A DNA stretch of 64,000 nt from Porphyra umbilicalis (lineage: Eukaryota; Rhodophyta; Bangiophyceae; Bangiales; Bangiaceae). Where the stretch lies: contig KV918799.1 of assembly GCA_002049455.2 (NCBI GenBank), positions 105,140 through 169,139 on the forward strand, read 5' to 3'. The notes below the pieces were generated by a model. It was not told the origin of the DNA. It saw nothing but the letters and a program-made list of their open reading frames with translations, and made no database searches. Below, one piece after another: positions 50,810 to 61,801 of the stretch. The translations under genes were made by a program, and so were the position numbers. How positions within the stretch are numbered: the stretch's first letter is position 1; each line of letters begins with the position of its first letter.

Positions 50810-52640
50810 TCGCGATGCGGTGGCCGCCACGGCCAAGGTGCTTCGCAGGTGGAAGCCTTTGCGAGGGCGGCCACCGCAGCGCGAACCACCCCGCACGCCG
50901 TCGTCGTCTGTGCGCGGCGGCGGCCGCCGCCGCTCCACGCCGGGCGCGGCGAGGCGACGGCGGCCGCCGCTATTGTTCCCCTACAGCAGCGACCGCCGCC
51001 ACGCCCAACCATGCGTGGCGGCGGCCGCGGTACTTGTTGCTTACGGCAGCGGCCGCCGTCGTGCCACATGACGTGCGGCGGCGGCCGCCGTACTTGTTGC
51101 TTACGGCTAGGCGGCCGCCGCCGTGCCGTACCATGCGCGGTGGCGGCCGCCGCTCTTGTTCCCCTGCGGCGGCGGCCGCCGCCGTGCAACATGATGCGCG
51201 GCCGCGGCCGCCTCACTTGTTCCCTGACGGCGGCCGCCGCCATCCTTGTTGCTTACAAAGGGGCGGCCGCCGTCGCGCCACAACATGCGCGGCGGCGGCC
51301 GCGCCACACCATGCGCGGCGGCGGCCGCCCCACGTGTTCCCTTATGGCGGCGGCCGCCGCCGTGCCAGAACACGCGAGGCGGCGGCCGCCGTACTTGTTG
51401 CTTTCGGCGACTGCCGCCGCCGTGCGCCATCACGTGCGGCGGCAGCCGCCGCACTTGTTCCCTTACGGCGGGGCGGCCGCCGCCGTGCCGCACCATGCGC
51501 GGTGGCGGCCGCCGCACGTGTTCTGTTACGGCGGCGGCCGCCGGTGTGCCACATCACGTGCGGCGGCGGCCGCCGTACTTGTTCCCTTACGGCGGGGCGG
51601 CCGCCGCCGTGCCGCACCATGCGCGGTGGCGGCCGCCCCACTTGTTTCCTTATGGCGGCGGCCGCCGCCGTGCCAGAACACGCGAGGCGGCGGCCGCCGT
51701 ACTTGTTGCTTTCGGCGGCTGCCGCCGCCGTGCGCCATCACGTGCGGCGGCGGCCGCCGCACTTGTTCCCTCACGGCGGGGCGGCCGCCGCCGTGCCGCA
51801 CCATGCGCGGTGGCGGCCGCCGCACTTGTTCTGTTACGGCGGCGGCCGCCGGTGTGCCACATCACGTGCGGCGGCGGCCGCCGTACTTGTTCCCTTACGG
51901 CGGGGCGGCCGCCGCCGTGCCGCACCATGCGCGGTGGCGGCCGCCGTGCCACACCAGGCGCGGCGGCGGCCGCCGTACTTGTTGCTTATGGCGCCGTGCC
52001 ACATCACGCGCGGCGGTGGCCGCCGGACGTGTTCCCTTACGGCGGGGCGGCCGCCGCCGGCGTACCATGCGCGACGGCGGCCGCTGCCCCCGCTCCCCAA
52101 CGGCGGCATCTGCCGCCACGCGACTCCACGGGCGGCGGCGGCCGCCACACTTGTTGGGTTTGGCGGCGGCCCCCGCCGTGCCACATCACGCGCGGTGGCG
52201 GCCGCCGCACGTGTTCCCGTACGGCGGCAGCCGCCCACGTGTCGCACCACGCGCCGCTGCTGCCGCCGTACATGTTCGCTGGTGACGGCGGCCGCCGCCG
52301 TGCACCACCATGAGCGGCCGCGGCCGCCGCACTTGTTCTGTTACGGCGGCGGGCCGCCGCCGCGCCACACCATGCGCAACGGTGGAAGCCGCCGCACTTG
52401 TCGTGTGGCGACGGCTGCCGCCGCCGTGCACCGCAGGGCGCGGGGGCGGTGGCCGTTCTTGTTGTACGGCAGCGGCGGCCGCCGCCACTCATCGGCGCGC
52501 GCGGAGGCAGCGGCAGCACTTGTGCTCGTGATGCGGCGGCCGCCACAGCCCGACGCACTGCGCGGGCGCGGCGGCCGCACACGTGGTCGGTGGGCGGTGG
52601 CCGGCGCGCGTGTGTCCGCCTGGCGGTGGCCGCTGCCACC
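50810..52640. repeat. GCGGCCGC-bearing minisatellite, about 61-bp units, with a 308-bp higher-order duplication
   Basis: Units hold a GCGGCGGCCGCCGC palindrome, then TACTTGTT or CACTTGTT, then CCCTTACGGCGG, and CACCATGCGCGG or CATCACGTGCGG. The block starting CTTATGGCGG at 51341 recurs at 51649 (308 bp, about five units) with few differences. Open frames run on both strands and are Arg/Ala-rich (plus 50765-52285, 50815-52653), so I do not call a gene. Confidence 0.88.
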
Positions 52641-53222
52641 CACCGTTACCTAGCGCAGCCGGCCCCCGCGCGGGGGCCCACTTGTGCCCGCCTGGTGGCG
52701 TCAGCTAGCAGCCACCGCCACGTTCCGCAACCCCTTCCAAGTGGGGGCGGTCGTGCGGACAGTGAGCGGCGGCCGCTAGCCCGCACAGCCGTTCCTGGCG
52801 GCGGCGGCGACGCGGGCGACGTCAGCCAAATACCGGCGTGCGCTGACATCGCACCCCCGCCCCTCAGGTACACCGTAGCTGCCCCCCGCCCTCCGCGGCG
52901 CCTCGCGCACGCGCGGCACACTGCCTGATTCATGTCCCCCCCCCCCCTCTCGTCCGGCCGTGGACGCAGTTCAGTCTCTGGCAGCGGCCGCCAAGCACGC
53001 ACGTGCCCGCCCCACCCTCGCACAGCGACCCGCAAAAAATGATGTGCGACATCTGAACTGACCAATGAGCGACGTTTAAATTATAATCAGAAAGAGACGT
53101 TGACCAATCAGGAAGGCGCCTCGCGATGCAAGCCGCAAACAAGGTGTCGCAAACCGCCCAGCATACACTGGGCACAACAGCGACAACGCCGCTAGCCGCT
53201 CGACGAAGGCGCGCGGTGCGGC
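52641..53222. other. Spacer with two CCAAT boxes
   Basis: No supported gene. GACCAATGAG (near 53058) and GACCAATCAG (near 53102) lie about 44 bp apart around TTTAAATTATAATC, one of the most AT-rich spots here. This could be a promoter, but no gene clearly starts downstream on the plus strand. Confidence 0.4.
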
Positions 53223-53790
53223 ACCGCCCGCCGCGCCGCCGCTCCTCGCCCACTGCGCCTACGGCGCCACCACCACCCCCGCGACCGCCCTCACCCCGCC
53301 GCCGCAACCGCCCCACCGCCGGCTGTCGCCCCTCTTGGTGGCAGCCCTGCCCGTTGCCGCCCCCCCCCCTCTCCTGCACGCGCGGCCACCTCTGCCTGCC
53401 ACGGCTGACATGGCGCCCGCCGCCGCGGCGCCGCCGCCGCCGCCGCGTGCGGCGTAGCGGCCGCCGCGGCCGCCGCGGCAACTGACGTGCGCACGCCTGG
53501 CTCGTCGTCGCCCGCCGCGCCGCCGCTCCTCGCTCACTGCGCCTACGGCGCCACCACCACCCCCGCGACCGCCCTCACCCCGCCGCCGCAACCGCCCCAC
53601 CGCCGGCTGTCGCCCCTCTTGGTGGCAGCCCTGCCCGTTGCCGCCCCCCCCCTCTCCTGCACGCGCGGCCACCTCTGCCTGCCACGGCTGACATGGCGCC
53701 CGCCGCCGCGGCGCCGCCGCCGCCGCCGCGTGCGGCGTAGCGGCCGCCGCGGCCGCCGCGGCAACTGACGCGCGCGCGCCTGGTGCGTCG
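53223..53790. repeat. 284-bp tandem duplication
   Basis: 53223-53506 and 53507-53790 are nearly identical, both containing CACTGCGCCTACGGCGCCAC, the C run followed by TCTCCTGCACGCG, and CACGGCTGACATGGCGCCCG. Differences are concentrated at the ends, so the duplication is recent. Open frames inside are compositional. Confidence 0.9.
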
Positions 53791-54157
53791 TCGCCCGCCA
53801 CGCCATCGCCCCGGCACAGTGAGTGCCCATTGGAGTTGCGCGGCGCATATCGACGGCCGGCACGCGCGGGGACGGGGGGTTCGGAACAGCGTGCCGGCAC
53901 GCAATTGGGGGGACGCTGAGCTGCATCTCACTGGTGTACAAGAGTGCACAGACAAGTCATGTAGGAAAAAAAAAAACCCTGCCCAATGGGGAAAAAAAAC
54001 CTTGTCTTTCTCCGGTACCACGCGGCATCACAATCACACTCAAACGCAAACACAAAACGCAAAGGACAATCCCCTACAAAGCGGCAGAGGAACAGATGGT
54101 CCGCGACCTCGAAACAAACAAGACAGAAAACAATACAATGGGCATGGCCATGTCGGC
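53791..54157. other. Downstream flank of the Myb-like gene
   Basis: No supported gene. Runs of A at 53967-53976 and 53992-53999. It lies just 3' of the minus-strand gene that ends at 54158, so it may hold its terminator region. Confidence 0.4.
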
Positions 54158-55936
54158 CTACTCCTCTTCAGACTCACTGGACGAGCGCCCGCAGTTCCGG
54201 GCAAAAGACTCGATGAGATCACTGTCAAAGCCATCGAAGCCGCCGCCGTCGGAGACCGAGTCGTCAGAGCCAGACGCCGGCGGCGGCGCGCGACGCTTGC
54301 GGCGCACCGAGGGCGGCGCGCTCGGTGCGCTCCCTGGTGCGACCACCACTGCCGCCTCAGCCGGCGCGGCCGCCGCCGGTGAAGATCGCGCTGCCGACGG
54401 CGCCGCCGGCGGGATCGTCAGGTCGACGGTCGTCTTCAGCGGCTCGTCCATGGCGGCGGCGGCCTGCTTGCGCTTGGTCGACTGCGCGCGGCGGCCGCGT
54501 TGCTTGTGCACGTCCTTGGCGGCCGCCCGCGCGGGCAGTACATGCGCATCAGCGGCTGCCGCCACCGTCGCCGCTGCCGCCGCCGGAGGCGCCACACTCG
54601 ATGCCGCTGTCGCAGGCGCAGAAGAAGCGGCGGCGGCCATCGATGCGGTCAGCGTGGAGTCGGCCGCCGTGCCCTCGGCAGCCGACTCCGGCGGCGACCC
54701 CGGCGTCTGCTCCACGGGCGCTGGCGTCGCCGGTGGCGCCGGCGGTGGCGCCGGCGGTGGCGTCGGCGGCGGTGGCGTCGGCGGCGGTGGCGGCGGCGGC
54801 ACCGACGACGTCGTGTCGCCGACGATAGTGACGTCGTCGTCTGCCGCGCCATTACCCGTCGCCGAAATGTCGTCATGAGCGGCCTTTTCAGGTGCGGGTA
54901 CAGCGCCTGCAACCTTGTCCTTGTTCGCCGCCCCCACCCCGTCAGCGGCAGCCGACGCGTCGGCCGCCTGCCCGGATGACGGGACCTTAATGCCCTCGTG
55001 GGCAAGCATCTTCTTGGCTTGGTGCGCCCAAAACGCTGCACCCATAGGCGTTTCGCGCATGAAAGGAAGGCTGAAGGCCATCATGGAGGTCCGCTGCGTG
55101 GTTGCGTCGCCCAACTTCTCCACCGCGCTGGCAACGCGGCCCATCGTACGGTCGTCGGCAATGCCCTCGGCGCGGGCGCGCTTGGCCGCCTTACAGCCCA
55201 TGGGGCGACCCGCCCATGGCCCTTCCTCCTCGTCGTCGTTGCTCTCATCGGCATTGCTCGGCGCCTCTTGGCCACCAGCAGCGCCGGCGGCCGCCGCATT
55301 CGCGGCGGCCGCCGGCGCGGGATCCTCCCCAGCAGCCGCCTGCTCAGCAGCGGCCCCGCCGCCGTCCGCTGCAGCGGCCGCCGCCGCCCTTGCCGCGGCA
55401 CGCGCGTGCGCGGCGGCCGACCGCTTCTGCAGGGCGGCAAATTCGGCGGCCGCCGACTTGAAGCGATCTTGGTCCTTGAGCACCTCCCAATACTGTGCCC
55501 ATGGGCAAGTGACCCGCTTGATGCGGCGCTTGGTCTTCTTTCCAGTGGCCACGTCATCGGCGTGGTCACCGCGGATGCGCCCGTACACGTTGGGGCCACA
55601 GTACAGGCCCTCCGCGCAATTGACGAGGTCCGCATGCGTCGTGATTCCCGTCGGCTTCGCCTTCCGCGCCTGCACAATGCAGCTCGAAAACTCCATGACG
55701 CCAGCCACCATCTTCGCCCACTGCTTGCGCAGCGCGTCGAATCCACGCTGGTCGCGCGCCGCCTTGACCGCCGCGTCCGTCTCATTCCGCAGCAGGTGCT
55801 TCCACGACGTGAGCACCCGCCCCCAGAACTCCTTCCCCGACTGGTCCGTCCCCCGGATGGGGTTGTTGGCCTCAATTAGCCACGCCTTGATGAGCGCCAT
55901 GTTCTCCGCCACGGCCCACGCCGGACCGCGCCCCAT
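54158..55936 (-). CDS. Myb/trihelix-like DNA-binding protein, PIF/Harbinger partner
   Basis: 592 codons, with ATG at 55936 chosen because the conserved domain begins at once (MGRGPAWAVAENMALIKAWL). Trp residues at 7, 19, 38, 45 and 73 (AWLIEANNP..., EFWGRVLTSW, KQWAKM) give the spaced-aromatic pattern of Myb/SANT or trihelix domains. A later GRPMGCKAAKRA followed by an Ala/Glu-rich helix matches the NAM-associated family (RP-G-K-AK). The C-terminal half is Ala/Pro/Ser-rich with a basic patch and an acidic SDDSVSDGGG...SSSESEEE end. In PIF/Harbinger elements such a protein brings the transposase to the element ends. It faces the transposase (convergent), 3.5 kb away. It could also be a domesticated host gene. 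Confidence 0.75.
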   Translation of the reverse strand: MGRGPAWAVAENMALIKAWLIEANNPIRGTDQSGKEFWGRVLTSWKHLLRNETDAAVKAARDQRGFDALRKQWAKMVAGVMEFSSCIVQARKAKPTGITTHADLVNCAEGLYCGPNVYGRIRGDHADDVATGKKTKRRIKRVTCPWAQYWEVLKDQDRFKSAAAEFAALQKRSAAAHARAAARAAAAAAADGGGAAAEQAAAGEDPAPAAAANAAAAGAAGGQEAPSNADESNDDEEEGPWAGRPMGCKAAKRARAEGIADDRTMGRVASAVEKLGDATTQRTSMMAFSLPFMRETPMGAAFWAHQAKKMLAHEGIKVPSSGQAADASAAADGVGAANKDKVAGAVPAPEKAAHDDISATGNGAADDDVTIVGDTTSSVPPPPPPPTPPPPTPPPAPPPAPPATPAPVEQTPGSPPESAAEGTAADSTLTASMAAAASSAPATAASSVAPPAAAAATVAAAADAHVLPARAAAKDVHKQRGRRAQSTKRKQAAAAMDEPLKTTVDLTIPPAAPSAARSSPAAAAPAEAAVVVAPGSAPSAPPSVRRKRRAPPPASGSDDSVSDGGGFDGFDSDLIESFARNCGRSSSESEEE

Positions 55937-56555
55937 CGTGGTCGACGACCTCGCCGGCCGCAGTCTTGCAGACCTACTCAGCGGATGGGCCACCAAGGCA
56001 GCCCGACGCCGGATAAAGTGGCGGTCGGCCGCCGCTACAGCCCCGTCTGAGCCTCTTGAAGGGGGGCAGGTCACCGCCACCGGCAGCAGGGGCAACACCG
56101 GCGCCTGGCACCGCCGGCGGCAGCACGAAGCTCCCGGCAAAGTGGGACGCGGCCGCCGCCGCGGTGCGGGAAACTGCCGCCGCCCTTGCCGCGGTCCGCT
56201 GAGCACTCTTCGCTGTGCGCTTGGCTGCCGCGGTGATCGCGGCCGCCTCCCGGTACGAGACCTGGGCAGCCGCTGCCTCTGCTGAGGCAGTGGCGGCCGC
56301 CGCGGCCGCCTTGGTAGCGGCGGCAACCGCTGACTTAGCAGCCTCTGCGGCAGCCGCTCGACGCTCCGCCGCAAGACGCTCGGGGCTGCGAGGGCGCGCA
56401 AGCCTCCGCTTCCTCACAGCGAACTGCGCCCACTGCTTGCGGGGTGGCCACACCCCGAACAACGAGAACGACGATGCGGGCGGGGACGACCCGTCCGCAG
56501 ATCCCGCAGCCGCACCACCACCACCTAGACCTCCGGCGGCGGGCTCGACGGTGGC
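55937..56555. other. Upstream region of the Myb-like gene
   Basis: GC-rich. An open minus frame (55974 upward) reads Ala/Ser-rich helical sequence (AAAEAAKSAVAAATKAAAAA), continuous with the 48-bp array. It would hold the promoter of the Myb-like gene. No terminal inverted repeat was found. Confidence 0.4.
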
Positions 56556-59335
56556 GTGTCGGGCGGCGTGCCGCCACTCGACCTCGGCGAGCTCGTCGGC
56601 CGGTTGGCGGGCGGCGCGCCACCGCTCGACGTCGGCACGCTCGTCGGCGGGTTGGGGGGCGGCGCGCCGCCTCTCGCCGCCGGCGGGCTCGTCGGCCGGT
56701 TGGCGGGCGGCGCGCCGCCGCTCGACGTCGGCACGCTCGTCGACAGGTTGGGGGGCGGCGCGCCGCCTCTCGCCGCCGGCGGGCTCGTCGGCCGGTTGGC
56801 GGGCGGCGCGCCGCCGCTCGACGTCGGCACGCTTGTCGGCGGGTTGGGGGGCGGCGCGCCGCCTCTCGCCGCCGGCGGGCTCGTCGGCCGGTTGGCGGGC
56901 GGCGCGCCGCCGCTCGACGTCGGCACGCTCGTCGACAGGTTGGGGGGCGGCGCGCCGCCTCTCGCCGCCGGCGGGCTCGTCGGCGGGTTGGCGGGCGGCG
57001 CGCCGCCGCTCGACGTCGGCACGCTTGTCGGCGGGTTGGGGGGCGGCGCGCCGCCTCTCGCCGCCGGCGGGCTCGTCGGCCGGTTGGCGGGCGGCGCGCC
57101 GCCGCTCGACGTCGGCACGCTCGTCGACAGGTTGGGGGGCGGCGCGCCGCCTCTCGCCGCCGGCGGGCTCGTCGGCCGGTTGGCGGGCGGCGCGCCGCCG
57201 CTCGACGTCGGCACGCTTGTCGGCGGGTTGGGGGGCGGCGCGCCGCCTCTCGCCGCCGGCGGGCTCGTCGGCCGGTTGGCGGGCGGCGCGCCGCCGCTCG
57301 ACGTCGGCACGCTCGTCGACAGGTTGGGGGGCGGCGCGCCGCCTCTCGCCGCCGGCGGGCTCGTCGGCCGGTTGGCGGGCGGCGCACCGCCGCTCGACGT
57401 CGGCACGCTCGTCGGCGGGTTGGCGGGCGGCGCGCCGCCTCTCGCCGCCGGCGGGCTCGTCGGCCGGTTGGCGGGCGGCGCGCCGCCGCTCGACGTCGGC
57501 ACGCTCGTCGACAGGTTGGGGGGCGGCGCGCCGCCTTTCGCCGCCGGCGGGCTCGTCGGCCGGTTGGCGGGCGGCGCGCCGCCGCTCGACGTCGGCACGC
57601 TCGTCGACAGGTTGGGGGGCGGCGCGCCGCCTCTCGCCGCCGGCGGGCTCGTCGGCCGGTTGGCGGGCGGCGCGCCGCCGCTCGACGTCGGCGGGCTCGT
57701 CGGCGGGTTGGGGGGCGGCGCGCCGCCGCTCGACGTCTGCGGGCTCGTCGGCGGGTTGGCGGGCGGCGCGCCGCCGCTCGTCGTCGGCGGGCTCGTCGGC
57801 AGGCTGGGTGGCGGCGCCTCGCCGCTGGACCTCGGCGGGCTGGTCGGCGGGTTGCGGGGCGGTGCGCCGCCGCTCGTCGTAGGCGGACTTGTCGGCGGGT
57901 TGGGGGGCGGCGCGGCGCCTCTCGCCGTCGGCAGGCTCGTCGGCAGGTTGGGGGGCGGCGCGCCGCCGCTCGTCGTCGGCAGGCTCCTCAGCGAGTTGGA
58001 GGGCGGCGCGCCGCCGCTGGACCTTGGCGGGCTCGTCGGCGAGTTTGGGGGCGGCTCGCCGCCGCTCGCCCACCGCGGGCTTGACGGCCGATCGCCGGTC
58101 GGCGCGCTGCCGCTCGACCTTGCCTGGCTCGTCGGCGGGTTGGGGGGCGGCGCGCCGCCACTCGACGTTGGCGGGCTTGACGGCCTGTCGCCGGGCGGCG
58201 CGCCGCCGCTCGTCCTCTGCGGGCTTGAAGCTCGACAGTCTGGCGGACCGCCGCCGCTCGACCGCGGCGGGCACGAAGCCCAAGTATCGGGCGGAGCGCC
58301 GCCGTTTAACCTCGGAGGGCTCGTCGGCGGGTTGGGGGGCGGCGCGCCGCCGCTCGACCTCGGTGACCTTGTCGGCCGGTTGCCGGGCGGCGCGCCGCCG
58401 CTGGACCTCGGCCGGCTCGTCGGCGGGTTGGGGGGCGGCGCGCCGCCGCTCCACCTTGGCGGGCTCTGCCGTCGTCGCTTGGGGCGCTCACCGCCGCTCC
58501 ACCTCGGCGGGCTCGGCCGTCGCTGCTCGGGACGGCCGCCGCCCGACCTCGGCGGGCTTTGTGGTCGATGAATAGGCGGCGAACCGCCGCCCCACGTACG
58601 CGGACTGGACGGTCGTCGCTCTGGCGGCACACCGCCGCCCCACCTCTGCGGGCTAGGCTGCCGTTGGTCGAGCGGCGCGCCGCCGCCCCACCTCGGCGAG
58701 CTAGACGGCCGTCGGTCTTGCGGCGCGCCGCCGGTCCACCGCGGCGGGCTGGACGGCCGTCGGTCCAGCGGCGCGCCGCCGCCCCACCTCGGCGGGCTCG
58801 GCTGCCGTCGGTAGTACGGAGAGCCGCCGCCCCATCTCGGCGGGCTCGGCTGCCGTCGGTCGAGCGGCGCGCCGCCGGTCCACCTCGGCGGGCTGGACGG
58901 CCGTCGTTCCAGCGGCGCGCCGCCGCCCCACCTCGGCGGGCTCGGCTGCCGTCGGGAGTGTGGAGAGCCGCCGCCCCACCTCGGCGGGCTCGGCTGCCGT
59001 CGGTCGAGCGGCGCGCCGCCGGTCCACCTCGGCGGGCTGGACGGCCGTTGTTCCAGCGGCGCGCCGCCGCCCCACCTCGGCGGGCTCGGCTGCCGTCGGT
59101 AGTGTGGAGAGCCGCCGCCCCACCGCGGCGGGCTCGGCTGCCGTCGGTCTTGCGGCGCGCCACCGGTCCACCGCGGCGGGCTGGACGGCCGTCGGTCCAG
59201 CGGCGCGCCGCCGCCCCACCTCGGCGGGCTCGGCTGCCGATGGTCGAGCGGCGCGCCGCCGCCCCACCTCGGCGGGCTCGGCGGCCGTCGGTCGAGCGGC
59301 GCGCCGCCGCCCCACCTCGGAGGGCTCGTTGGTCG
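56556..59335. repeat. 48-bp minisatellite superarray, about 58 units
   Basis: Each 48-bp unit is centred on GGCGGCGCGCCGCC, a palindrome with an AscI-type site. From 56604 to about 57660, two 48-bp types alternate, with a further distinction that gives a 192-bp higher-order period (TTGGCGGG starts at 56700, 56892, 57084 and 57276). From about 58560 to 59335 a second subtype (CTCGGCGGGCTCGGCTGCCG) continues the 48-bp period. All six frames are open over much of it; minus frames of 826 and 1,045 codons and plus frames of 500-670 codons result. The minus reading ADEPAGGERRRAAPQP (16 residues) is the most hydrophilic, but I cannot tell whether any is translated. Confidence 0.93.
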
Positions 59336-59344
59336 GGCCTCGGG

Positions 59345-60380
59345 CGGCAGCCGGCGTCTACCTTGCGATGGTCCCACCGGTCGTGGTGGAGGGGGCGGGC
59401 AGCAGCACTCGCAGCGGCAGTGGTCGAGGTGGGGGCCGACCGCCGCCTCCCACTGCACCACGCGTCGGTGTTGACGGCTCCGCTGGTCTCTTCGCCTCTT
59501 GGTCTTGTCCTCGCGTGTCATGCGGGTCATGCCGGTCACAGAGGGCAGCGGCGGCCGCCCTTTTGTAGGGAATCGGCGTCCCCAGACGGCCGCCGGCAGT
59601 GCGAGCCGGCGGCGAGCACTGCCCGCAACGAGCGTCCACAAAGGTGGCGACCGCCCGCACAAGGCACCGAGGGAAAAAGCGCGGGCAATCGCCGCTCAAG
59701 GGCCACCCTGCAGCGGCTATCGGCTGGATGGCGCCCTCCAGAAACCTGGCGGCGGCCGCTGGCGGTGGTAGCCGGCGGCCAGCCCTGCCTGCAGCCACCG
59801 TCACACAGGGTACCGAGGGAGAAGGCGCCAGAACCCCAAGAGGACGAGACGAAAAGCGCGCGCACTGCCCAGAGCGCACGAGCACCACCCGCAGGAGGTT
59901 GCAGGGGGCACCTCGCCGGCAGCGGCCACTAACACCACCAGAACCGAATGGGGGCCGAGCAAAAAAAGCGCGCGCAAGACGACGGGCCCAAACGCCACGA
60001 GGGACGCGCAGGCGAGAGCGACGCCAGCAACGATCGGTGGTGGGCGGCAAGCAGGAGGGGGAACGGTTGCGAGTCCACGCACGAGCGCCCGTGGCGGAGG
60101 GCCCGGCGCGGGCAACCAGTCACCCCACGCGCACCACAGCAGCCCAAACCACAGCGCGTGCGGGTCCACAGGTAGGATGGGCGCTGTCCCCCGAAGCAGA
60201 CAGCCCGACCGGGTGCGAGGCAAGACAAGGCAGGGCGATAATGCTCGGCACGGCGGACAAAGGCTCGCGGGGCCCGACAGAAGCCTGCGGCTCTCTAGCC
60301 AGCTGGCTCGTGCGGCCGACGCGAAGCGGCTGCGTGCGTCACGCCCCCCGCCGATCCTGCCGCGACAGCCACACGTCCGC
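59345..60380. other. GC-rich stretch without a recognised gene
   Basis: Two diverged blocks (near 59590-59690 and 59760-59880) share GCCGGCGGC...GCCCTGCC...ACCGAGGGA words, suggesting an old duplication. No domain-bearing frame. Confidence 0.45.
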
Positions 60381-61511
60381 CCAACGAAGTGCATCTCAGC
60401 CGTGCCGTGGCTCAGTTTTACGGCTCAGTTTCGCAGCTGACACCAGCGAAAAGATGCCTGCCGCACCGCCTCACTCAGGAACTTTGCCGGGCCCGGCCAG
60501 CAAGGCCGGGCGAACGATACGTCGGGACAGAAAATGCACGGTCAGCAGCTGGCCCGTATATCATTGGCGGACAGAACCAGCCGCCACAGGCCACCATCGG
60601 CGTAGAAAGGTTGCCTCTGATGGCTGGTCCAACCATTTCATTGGCTGCTCCGCTCGCTATATTTGACGCGCTGTTAACTGACCTGCGCAGGCTCCTGCCC
60701 ACCCTCTGTTCTGGTCACTGGTCAAATTTATCACGTCATCGGTGGCTCATTCCACATCGTTTGTTCGCGTTGTGCACCGCAAGATGACGTCCGACCGCGC
60801 TTCGTCAAATTGTTCCTCCCAGTTCTGTTGCCTTCCAGGCCGGCGAGACTCGTCGAATGTCGGATCTCGAGTATCCTCGGCACCACTTCGACTCGAAAGC
60901 ACCACTCAGTGGCCGCCATACCCCGCCGTGATGCTGCCTGCCGGAGAGCCCATGGCCACGCCGACACAGGGCCACACACGACAAGGGCCCGTGGCCTGGA
61001 CACTAGTGCTCAGACCTCCTGACAACCTTTCTCGCAGGCGGCAGTCGCCACGCGTCGACGCCACAGAGGAGACGTAGCAGAGTACTGCGTGCTGCTGGCG
61101 TGTCATTCGGGCTCTCATGTCTGATTGGGTGAAGGGCCCTCACGAGGCTACTCGGTGGCAGCCTGCAGTACTGCCATGTGTCACATGATCGACGTTTATC
61201 GAGACGATCGCCCATTTTGCGTCATATATCTGCTTCGTGTCTGCGTCGTGTCACACAATCGCCATTTTCAATCAGTCTGTGCGCCGCAATCTGTGGCGGA
61301 TCACGGCGATCTTGCCTCACAGACTCCGTCGCACCTATACTCCATTGGAATGGGCCACCGGTCTCCCAACGGTAAACGGGACTATCGACGAGATAGTAGC
61401 CTGCTGACAAATAACTCTATTGCACATATCATCCATTTCGGGCCCCCCCGTTAGGGGACCTCTGAGAGGGTGCCACGTCGCATGCCCAATTGAGATTTTA
61501 ACAATATAGTC
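60381..61511. other. Moderate-GC stretch without a recognised gene
   Basis: No supported coding region. It has ATTGG boxes near 60564 and 60640. It might include a promoter or untranslated sequence, but there is no clear target gene. Confidence 0.45.
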
Positions 61512-61535
61512 CCGACATTGGTGGCTTTGCTCTCA
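61512..61535. repeat. Short dispersed repeat shared with 40807-40830
   Basis: CCGACATTGGTGGCTTTGCTCTCA-type sequence; one difference from the other copy. Confidence 0.6.
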
Positions 61536-61663
61536 GGTATGTGAGCACGGTAGAAAAGGGGGGAAGAGTCATCCTGTACACCAGAAGGCGTTGTTTCTGT
61601 TGACCTCCACTTGGTCGAACGCAGTATAATATCCTTCACCGACCTGGAATTCCGCTCTGTGTA

Positions 61664-61799
61664 CAGCCGTTCTCCCAAAAATCCCTCATCACTGGGAGTG
61701 TGCCAAAAGTGTTCCAAATCGGCCTCTGCGGGGTCGTAGAGACCGATTGGGAAATCTTTATGCAACAGTTGGAGTGAGGGATTTTTAGGAGAACGGCTG
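61664..61799. mobile_element. Mariner-like MITE, 136 bp
   Basis: Terminal inverted repeats of 25 bp (start CAGCCGTTCTCCCAAAAATC, end inverse) with one mismatch, flanked on both sides by TA (61662-61663 and 61800-61801). A TA target duplication and CAG...CTG ends are typical of Tc1/mariner-type elements. There is no coding capacity. A parent transposase is not in the window. Confidence 0.85.
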
Positions 61800-61801
61800 T
61801 A

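Noticed and set aside
50765-52653. Plus-strand open frames of 500-600 codons over the GCGGCCGC array
   Set aside because: Arg/Ala/His-rich by composition only, overlapping frames on both strands, no domain.
56525-59662. 1,045-codon minus-strand open frame as a giant Pro/Ser-rich protein
   Set aside because: All six frames are open across the 48-bp array, so length alone carries no weight; left as a repeat.
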